DNA of 27,026 bases from an uncultured Brachyspira sp. (GTDB lineage Bacteria; Spirochaetota; Brachyspiria; Brachyspirales; Brachyspiraceae). A model generated the notes under the pieces. It saw only the letters and a program-made list of their open reading frames with translations, was not told the origin of the DNA and searched no databases. Positions 23,103 through 27,026 of this stretch are shown one piece after another. The stretch lies in assembly GCA_934725525.1 (NCBI GenBank), contig CAKVCG010000006.1, positions 1 to 27,026 on the forward strand. Reading direction: 5' to 3'. A program made the position numbers and the translations under genes. Position 1 is the stretch's first letter, and each line of letters opens with the position of its first letter.

Positions 23103-24158
23103 TTAATTATTTATCTTTGTCAAGTTCAATTTTACTCCGCCTTTATCATAAGTGGCAATGCTATTGTCTTCGTTGAAAGTCAAAGTCCAGTCTATCGTTT
23201 TTCCGTTTCCTTCGTTATAAACCGTAAGAGTTTTGCCTTTCAATATAGAGCGTTTACCTACTTTACTTCCGCCAGTTCCGTTTTGAACTATTTTTACTCC
23301 GCCTGGGAAAGATTCTACTTTTCCAAATGCGGTTGATGAAGCTTGGTCAAATTTATTGAATTCAATATATATATTGTTATCGGTATATTGAACTTCGCCC
23401 AAACTTTCTATAAAGTCTCTCGTTACGGAACTTGAATCCACTGAAACATCTTGTCCAGTTCTTGAGTATTTTTTATAAACGCCTTCTTGGAGTTTTATTA
23501 TATTTTTCGTATTATCTTTGTCGATTATAAATAAATCTCCGCTGGTTTTATCTAAACCATAATAACCAGCTCTTAAAGTTTCTTTGAAGAATACGCCTCC
23601 ATCGGAATCTATAGACAAGAATGCGTTTCCGTTTATATCTTTGTAAGTTCCCTTATAGTCGCGCAACTCGGCATAAGTCGCCACTTTACCGCTAACTAAA
23701 GACTCTACTACCGAATCATCTCGAGTTAAGATATTAAGATGATGTCTGCTGAATCCGTCTTTATCGTCTCCTTCTTTCCTGAAATTCAAAACTTCTATAG
23801 TTCCTAATCCGCCCTTATTGCTTATTTGCATCTTGTTTCCATTAGGGTCAACCGTTATTCCGTTGGATATTTCTTCAAAGAGCCAGCCAGTATTTTCATA
23901 AAGTTTTCCGTTATAAAGCTTATATGTCACTTTACCGCTTTCATAATATAATCCAGCGTATTTGTTGATGAAAGAAGCCACAGTGTCCGTAGTATCATCG
24001 CCTTTGCCTGGGGCAATCAAATCGTCATTTCCAAAATCGTTCAAATGTCCGCCCCCGCCTTCTTGCGAAAAATCCTGCGCAACTGGAGCGAGCTTACTTG
24101 CGCAACTAACGGCAAGCATTAAACTTAAAAATATTATTAAAATTTTCTTCATAGTCAT
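23103..24158 (-). CDS. Lipoprotein, paralogue of its upstream neighbour (351 aa)
   Basis: A lipoprotein signal peptide ends LAVSCAS with Cys19 as the lipidated residue; AGGAGG precedes the first of two close ATGs. The mature protein starts with a flexible Gly/Asp-rich linker (about 32-58) and continues as beta-rich sequence with many Gly, Tyr, Lys and Asp. The block about 60-200 (VASFINKYAGLY, EISNGITVD, NKMQISNKGGLGTIEVLNF) aligns by eye with VEITEGISVD and KLEYQTANKGLEILTF in the next gene. The last 50 residues (LKGKTLTVYNEGNGKTIDWT) match its end too. Length differs because this copy has about 100 extra central residues. No known domain recognised. Probably surface or periplasmic. Confidence 0.8.
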   Translation of the reverse strand: MTMKKILIIFLSLMLAVSCASKLAPVAQDFSQEGGGGHLNDFGNDDLIAPGKGDDTTDTVASFINKYAGLYYESGKVTYKLYNGKLYENTGWLFEEISNGITVDPNGNKMQISNKGGLGTIEVLNFRKEGDDKDGFSRHHLNILTRDDSVVESLVSGKVATYAELRDYKGTYKDINGNAFLSIDSDGGVFFKETLRAGYYGLDKTSGDLFIIDKDNTKNIIKLQEGVYKKYSRTGQDVSVDSSSVTRDFIESLGEVQYTDNNIYIEFNKFDQASSTAFGKVESFPGGVKIVQNGTGGSKVGKRSILKGKTLTVYNEGNGKTIDWTLTFNEDNSIATYDKGGVKLNLTKINN

Positions 24159-24176
24159 GTTTTGCCTCCTTAATAA

Positions 24177-24923
24177 TTATTTTTTTTGTAACTCAACGGC
24201 ATCGCCACCTCTATTTCGGTAAGTCGCTTTGCCTGTTGGATTTCCTTTTGTGTCTTGCTCGAATATCATAACGCTTCTATCCGCTCCCTTAAGGGTTAAT
24301 TCATTGCCTTTAAGAACGACTTGAGTTGTATATCGTCCAAAATACCACGAACCATTAAATTTAGAGCGTCTTTTGAAACAACCGTCTGCGGCAATTTCTA
24401 TTTCATAATTCTCGTTTTTCCAAGTTCCAGCATACGGTTCCAAATAGTCGGTCTTTTTATAATAGATAACTCTATCTTCGCCTTTAGAATAATAGCGATA
24501 ACCGAAACCGTCAAAAGTAAGAATTTCCAAACCTTTGTTTGCAGTTTGATATTCCAACTTATTTAGAGTTTTGTCAACGGAAATGCCTTCGGTGATTTCA
24601 ACCCAAACTTCCTTCGTGTTATTCTCTTGTGAGGCTTCCTGCTCGTTTGTAGGTCCCACTTTGTCCACATAGTAGATTTTAGAATCTTTAACTTTGTAGC
24701 CAACGAAACCAGCTTCTGTTGCGAATACTCCGTTATAATCGGCTTTGCCTAAAAAAGAGGCTATTCCTTCAGGTGAACTATCGGGCGTTCCGCCTTCTTC
24801 CTCGATAGTTTTCATTGCCCGCATATTATCATCGGCGTTCATGTCAACATTGTTTGTAACTTTATTCTTACAACCAACAGCTATTATGCAGACAGCCAAA
24901 AATAAAATAGTGAGTTTCTTCAT
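24177..24923 (-). CDS. Lipoprotein, paralogue of its downstream neighbour (248 aa)
   Basis: The signal peptide ends IIAVGCKN with Cys18 in a good lipobox; AAGGAGGGA precedes the ATG. After a short acidic linker (21-52) the mature part has IASFLGKADYNGVFATEAGF (53-72), VEITEGISVDKTLNKLEYQ, YRYYSKGEDRVIYYK and GTWKNENYEIEIAADGCFK, ending in LKGNELTLKGADRSVMIF. The GTWK...IEI pattern is reminiscent of lipocalin-like beta sheets, but I cannot assign the fold. It has a strong promoter (24981-25008), an 18-base gap to the second lipoprotein gene, and a shared terminator, so the two form one operon. Confidence 0.8.
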   Translation of the reverse strand: MKKLTILFLAVCIIAVGCKNKVTNNVDMNADDNMRAMKTIEEEGGTPDSSPEGIASFLGKADYNGVFATEAGFVGYKVKDSKIYYVDKVGPTNEQEASQENNTKEVWVEITEGISVDKTLNKLEYQTANKGLEILTFDGFGYRYYSKGEDRVIYYKKTDYLEPYAGTWKNENYEIEIAADGCFKRRSKFNGSWYFGRYTTQVVLKGNELTLKGADRSVMIFEQDTKGNPTGKATYRNRGGDAVELQKK

Positions 24924-24980
24924 AATTCTCCCTCCTTAATAATAAATAACATTGACTATTTTATCAATTATCTATTTATT

Positions 24981-25008
24981 AATATAATAAAAAAATAAAA
25001 AAAGTCAA
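24981..25008 (-). promoter_or_regulatory. Sigma-70 promoter of the lipoprotein pair
   Basis: On the minus strand TTGACT (25003-25008) and TATATT (24981-24986) are 16 bp apart with an almost pure T spacer, 57 bases above the start codon. A TTGACT-type box and a T-tract spacer suggest high activity. Confidence 0.6.
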
Positions 25009-25034
25009 GTAAATTTTCTATTTTTTCAAGAAAA

Positions 25035-26036
25035 TTAAACTTTTATTATATCGTTATATGCCTTGAACCCGTAAGCGGACTTTGTATTGATTATAGCCGA
25101 GTTTATAGCTTTTCCCATTGCTATTGCCGCAATACTTCCGACAGCGTCCAAATTTGCCTTTACATCTCCAACCGACATTGCATAAATACTGTCGCCGTCT
25201 AAAGTCGTGTGAACGGGTTTTATAGTCATTGCAAATCCGTTATGAGACATCGAAGCGATTTTTCCCATTTGAGATTTTGTAAATTTTGCGTTCGTTATAA
25301 CCGCTCCGATAGTCGTGTTTGTAGTTATATTATTTTCCATATCGAAAGACAAATTTTTATTTTCCGCTATTTTTATTAATTCTTCTTCGGAATTTCCAAA
25401 TCCGTTCTTTTCTTTATTGAGAACTCCCGCTATCATTTTTCCGCTTTCATAATCGAAAATATCTCCGAAAGCGTTAACCGAAACTATAGCGCCAACTTTT
25501 AAATTTCCAATTTGTAAAGCGTAGAATCCGAGTCCCGATTTCATAGCGTAGTTTATTCCTAATATTTTGCCGACTGTAGCCCCCGTTCCCGCTCCATGAT
25601 TTCCCATTTGAATATTATTTTTTTCGGAGTTGACGCAGGCTTGATAGCCCATTTTCGCATCGGGGCGAATTTTATAATCTCCGACTCGCAAATCGAATAT
25701 ACAGGATTCGCAAACCAAAGGAACTTTTGTGACGCCGACATCGAATCCTATATTTCGCTCTTCCAAATATTTCATTACTCCGCCCGCCGCATCCAAACCG
25801 AACGCGCTTCCTCCGCTTAATAAAACGGCATGAATAACTTCCGCGGATGCAGCATGTTTTGTTAGCTCGCTTTCCCTCGAAGCGGGTCCTCCTCCTCTCA
25901 CATCGAGTCCCGTTATCGCTCCTCTTTCGCAAATTATAACCGTGCAGCCCGTTCCCGCTTTTTCGTCTTCCGCGTTTCCGATTTTTATATTTTCTATATC
26001 AGTTATTTTTATTTCTTTTACTAAATCTTTATTCAT
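25035..26036 (-). CDS. P1/S58-family peptidase (DmpA-like aminopeptidase)
   Basis: This family shares the DmpA/ornithine acetyltransferase fold and matures by self-cleavage in front of a Ser/Thr nucleophile. The 333-aa protein shows GCTVIICERGAITGLDVRGG (30-49), VLLSGGSAFGLDAAGGV (71-87), GAGTGATVGK (148-157) and the cleavage region NTTIGAVITNA (240-250). By alignment with DmpA (Gly-Ser-Ile) the nucleophile would be Thr242, giving an N-terminal chain of about 241 and a C-terminal chain of about 92 residues. Natural substrates of most members are unknown; some remove N-terminal or beta-amino acids. No signal peptide, so cytoplasmic. A TATAAT word lies at 26065-26070, but I see no convincing -35 partner. 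Confidence 0.9.
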   Translation of the reverse strand: MNKDLVKEIKITDIENIKIGNAEDEKAGTGCTVIICERGAITGLDVRGGGPASRESELTKHAASAEVIHAVLLSGGSAFGLDAAGGVMKYLEERNIGFDVGVTKVPLVCESCIFDLRVGDYKIRPDAKMGYQACVNSEKNNIQMGNHGAGTGATVGKILGINYAMKSGLGFYALQIGNLKVGAIVSVNAFGDIFDYESGKMIAGVLNKEKNGFGNSEEELIKIAENKNLSFDMENNITTNTTIGAVITNAKFTKSQMGKIASMSHNGFAMTIKPVHTTLDGDSIYAMSVGDVKANLDAVGSIAAIAMGKAINSAIINTKSAYGFKAYNDIIKV

Positions 26037-26177
26037 AATTTTTGCTCGAAATTTATTTTTATTGATTATACATTATTTTAAATATTATTAATATTAAAAA
26101 TCAAATTTTATTATGGTTATTTTATTGATTTATGTTATTATTTCAATATTACAAATTAAATGGATTAAAAATTAAAT

Positions 26178-26765
26178 ATGATAAAAAAATTAATTATAGC
26201 GACAGCGAATAAACATAAATTATCTGAAATTGAATTTATTTTAAAAGATAGCGTCAAAGAAATTGTGCCAATGCCCGCCGACATGGAAATCGAAGAAAAC
26301 GGAAAAACTTTTATGGAAAATTCTTTGATAAAGGCAAAAGCGGTTTACGAAAAAACAAAAATCCCGTCTTTAGCGGACGATTCGGGCCTTTGCATTAACG
26401 CTCTCGGAGGAAAACCCGGATTATTTTCGGCTAGATACGGAGGAGAAAATTTAAGTTATAGAGAAAAAATGCAAATGATTTTGGAAGAATTGAAAGACAA
26501 AAAAAACAGAACCGCTTATTTTATCACATCCGCCGTATGCGTATTAAACGAAAAATATTATATAATAGCGGAAGGAAAAGTTGAAGGAAAAATAATCGAA
26601 AGCCCGCGAGGATTTGAAGGTTTTGGATACGACCCGATTTTTATGCCAAACGGTTTTAATATAACTTACGCGGAAATGCAAGCCGAAGAAAAAAATTTAA
26701 TCAGCCATAGATTTATCGCAATGTCGAAAATGAAAAAAATATTATCTTGCATTTATGAGGACTAA
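26178..26765 (+). CDS. rdgB: XTP/dITP diphosphatase (RdgB/HAM1)
   Basis: It hydrolyses non-canonical purine nucleotides (XTP, dITP) to monophosphates, keeping them out of DNA and RNA. The 195-aa length is normal. Motifs: IIATANKHKLSEIEFIL (6-22), catalytic SLADDSGLCINAL (64-76) with Asp68, GLFSARYGG (81-89), EGFGYDPIF and TYAEMQAEEKNLISHR. It is divergent from the S58 peptidase gene, with 141 bases between. The ABC ATPase gene follows 55 bases after its stop, with no terminator seen, so they may be co-transcribed. Confidence 0.96.
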   Translation: MIKKLIIATANKHKLSEIEFILKDSVKEIVPMPADMEIEENGKTFMENSLIKAKAVYEKTKIPSLADDSGLCINALGGKPGLFSARYGGENLSYREKMQMILEELKDKKNRTAYFITSAVCVLNEKYYIIAEGKVEGKIIESPRGFEGFGYDPIFMPNGFNITYAEMQAEEKNLISHRFIAMSKMKKILSCIYED

Positions 26766-26820
26766 TTTATATAATTAACATAATATTAAAAAATTAAAAA
26801 ATAAATTAAGAATAAAAATT

Positions 26821-27026
26821 ATGAGCGATTTATTAAAAGTAGAAAATTTAAAAATGTATTATCACACTTCCAAAGGACAAGTGAAAGCGATAAACGATAT
26901 TAGTTTTGATATGAAGAAAGGCGAAACTTTAGGAATAGTCGGAGAATCTGGATGCGGTAAAACTAGTCTCGGAACTTCTTTACTCGGCATGCCTTCAATT
27001 CCTGGAAAATACGAAAGCGGAAAAAT
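26821..27026 (+). CDS. Oligopeptide/dipeptide-type ABC transporter ATPase (OppD/DppD-like), 3' truncated by window
   Basis: The first 68 codons are present. The start MSDLLKVENLKMYY followed by GQVKAINDISFDMKKGETLG and a Walker A motif GESGCGKTSLG (41-51) identifies an ABC ATP-binding subunit. The KAINDISFDMKKGE and GIVGESGCGKT wording is typical of the peptide/nickel (Opp/Dpp) subfamily, which works in pairs with a second ATPase, two permeases and a binding protein. Those partners are beyond the window. The ribosome binding site is weak (AAGAA). The exact substrate cannot be told. Confidence 0.85.
   Translation, partial: MSDLLKVENLKMYYHTSKGQVKAINDISFDMKKGETLGIVGESGCGKTSLGTSLLGMPSIPGKYESGK

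Noticed and set aside
25559..25932. Overlapping open frames on both strands inside the S58 peptidase gene
   Set aside because: They are Arg/Ser/Cys-rich shadows of a Gly/Ala-rich coding region, without start signals or recognisable domains.
1..27026. CRISPR array, prophage or insertion sequence
   Set aside because: No regularly spaced direct repeats, no integrase or transposase and no phage structural genes were seen in any frame.

Overview
The window looks like a chromosomal segment of a Brachyspira-type spirochaete. The base composition is strongly AT-rich, signal peptides and lipoboxes are of spirochaete style, and one stretch carries a methyl-accepting chemotaxis protein, a flagellar rod protein, FliK/FlhB-like export proteins and a degenerate HD-GYP protein alongside LPS-type sugar genes (kdsD, a GmhB-like phosphatase). 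The genus is inferred from this combination; no search was run. Most of the window is ordinary housekeeping DNA.

Layout. (1) 1-520: the C-terminus of an AtoE-type short-chain fatty acid transporter, its terminator, and a VapB-like antitoxin that is frameshifted and has no toxin after it. (2) 559-5732, minus strand: a tight eight-gene unit read from a promoter at 5762-5789. Its order is tail-anchored coiled-coil protein, rnhB, FliK/YlqG-like, FlhB C-domain-like, degenerate HD-GYP, yraN, a 42-aa ORF and kdsD. (3) 5864-8392, plus: holB with an unusual insertion, then a secreted protein. (4) 8444-9797, plus: Fe-type superoxide dismutase and rubrerythrin, an oxygen-defence pair. (5) 9820-14957, minus: a large chemoreceptor with extra N-terminal membrane helices, then murA followed closely by flgF. 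(6) 15134-16062, plus: three tandem small membrane proteins sharing one architecture. (7) 16057-18025, minus: a GNAT acetyltransferase and metX. (8) 18080-23069: a dispersed repeat, a HAD phosphatase, a DUF2723/TMEM260-like membrane glycosyltransferase with TPRs, and a second, inverted copy of the repeat. (9) 23103-26036, minus: two tandem paralogous lipoproteins and an S58 peptidase. (10) 26178 to the end, plus: rdgB and the start of an oligopeptide-type ABC ATPase.

The most interesting element is the leader of metX (about 17991 down to 17763, minus strand). A consensus promoter is followed by a 30-codon ORF with its own ribosome binding site. Residues 19-22 of that ORF read Met-Met-Gln-Met. 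The end of the ORF overlaps three mutually exclusive hairpins laid out like the trp attenuator: a 1:2 stem, a 2:3 antiterminator and a 3:4 terminator with a U-tract. I read this as ribosome-mediated methionine attenuation of homoserine O-acetyltransferase, where other bacteria usually use SAM riboswitches, T-boxes or MetJ.

The genes serve cell-envelope building (kdsD, murA, HAD, DUF2723), motility and chemotaxis (flgF, MCP, FliK/FlhB-like), oxidative defence (sodB, rbr), replication and nucleotide hygiene (holB, rnhB, rdgB) and methionine synthesis (metX). I saw no tRNA, rRNA, CRISPR array, insertion sequence or prophage.
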